Assembly: GCF_001570765.1 (NCBI RefSeq)
Contig: NZ_BCSH01000002.1
Location: forward strand, 1-64,000
Length of the DNA stretch: 64,000 nt
Origin: Nocardiopsis listeri NBRC 13360
GTDB taxonomy: Bacteria; Actinomycetota; Actinomycetes; Streptosporangiales; Streptosporangiaceae
Direction: 5' to 3'
Part shown: positions 63,734-64,000 of the stretch, one piece after another
Numbering within the stretch: the first letter of the stretch is position 1
How the letters are laid out: the number at the start of each line of letters is the position of its first letter
Program-made: the position numbers and the translations under genes
Notes under the pieces: generated by a model
Database searches by the model: none
What the model saw: only the letters and a program-made list of their open reading frames with translations
Told to the model about the DNA's origin: nothing

Positions 63734-64000
63734 ATGTTGGATCACCTAGGAATCCAGGTCACCGACCCCACAGCCGCCGCATCCTTCTACGACGCCGTCC
63801 TCGCGCCCCTGGGACACCGCCGCATGCTCCAGTTCGGGGAGGTCATCGCCTACGGCTCCGACGACCCCGCGTTCTGGATCTCGCCCAGCGAGACGGACGG
63901 CCCCGCGCGCGAGTCCCACATCGCGTTCACCGCGGCCGACCGGGCCACCGTCGATGCCTTCTTCGCCGCCGCCGTCGAGGTCGGGGCGCGGGTCCTGCAC
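63734..64000 (+). CDS. VOC/glyoxalase-fold protein (partial at window end)
   Basis: Eighty-nine residues are visible from ATG 63734 to the window edge. The start M-L-D-H-L-G-I-Q-V-T-D followed by S-F-Y-D-A-V-L-A-P-L-G is the classic vicinal-oxygen-chelate fold opening, with H4 a possible metal ligand, and S-H-I-A-F-T-A-A-D-R begins the next strand. The substrate cannot be told. The gene continues outside the window. Confidence 0.8.
   Translation, partial: MLDHLGIQVTDPTAAASFYDAVLAPLGHRRMLQFGEVIAYGSDDPAFWISPSETDGPARESHIAFTAADRATVDAFFAAAVEVGARVLH

Noticed and set aside
1..64000. CRISPR arrays, insertion sequences, phage genes, tRNA or rRNA genes
   Set aside because: No regularly spaced repeats, no transposase or integrase motifs and no tRNA-like cloverleaf with a CCA-type end were seen in the intergenic spaces I read.

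Overview
The window is a chromosomal segment of a high-GC actinomycete. Gene content and style (GTG starts, GTGA/ATGA stop-start overlaps, menaquinone genes beside a full nuo operon, an aerobic cobalamin pathway with a fused ChlI/ChlD chelatase) fit a Streptosporangiales-type organism such as Nocardiopsis or a relative. The genus is an inference and no database search was run.

Layout. 1-5464: a polymorphic-toxin locus of type VII secretion style. It holds the end of a small ORF, a DUF6507 protein, a large toxin whose reading frame is cut by one in-frame TAG, and two Imm49-family immunity genes. Base composition drops in the toxin tip and first immunity gene, as expected for an exchanged toxin/immunity cassette. 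5523-25317: respiratory block with menG, a menaquinone/geranylgeranyl reductase, nuoA to nuoN (14 genes, complete complex I) and a long-chain polyprenyl diphosphate synthase. Two Rex-type operators lie in front of the reductase and of nuoA, which suggests control by NADH/NAD+ ratio. 25532-30380: two unknown Ala/Pro-rich exported proteins, rarD, msrA and a phosphotransferase. 30456-32932: an oxidoreductase/MFS pair bracketed by 62-base direct repeats, one of which contains the 3' end of the neighbouring gene. 32913-34989: a Pro/Arg-rich membrane protein, a serine-kinase-like ATPase and a divergent GntR/UTRA regulator. 35224-36315: an acyltransferase.

36395-57042 is a B12 regulon. Four cobalamin riboswitches precede btuFCD, cobN-cobF-cobQ-cobK, the chelatase-cobO-cobB/cobC group and cobG-cobH-cobI/cobJ-cobM. 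cobL stands alone behind its own leaderless promoter. Together the genes cover precorrin-2 to adenosyl-cobyrate plus a CobC-type aminopropanol-arm domain. Missing from the window are the uroporphyrinogen methyltransferase, cobD/cbiB and the lower-loop genes. CobG lacks its iron-sulfur half.

57224-62954 holds a tripartite tricarboxylate transporter (tctC-tctB-tctA) divergent from a CitA/CitB-type two-component system that probably controls it. The window ends with a Uma2-family gene and a partial VOC-fold gene.

The features most worth a second look are the nonsense-interrupted toxin with retained immunity genes, the paired Rex operators, the repeat-bracketed cassette, the truncated CobG, and cobL lying outside riboswitch control.
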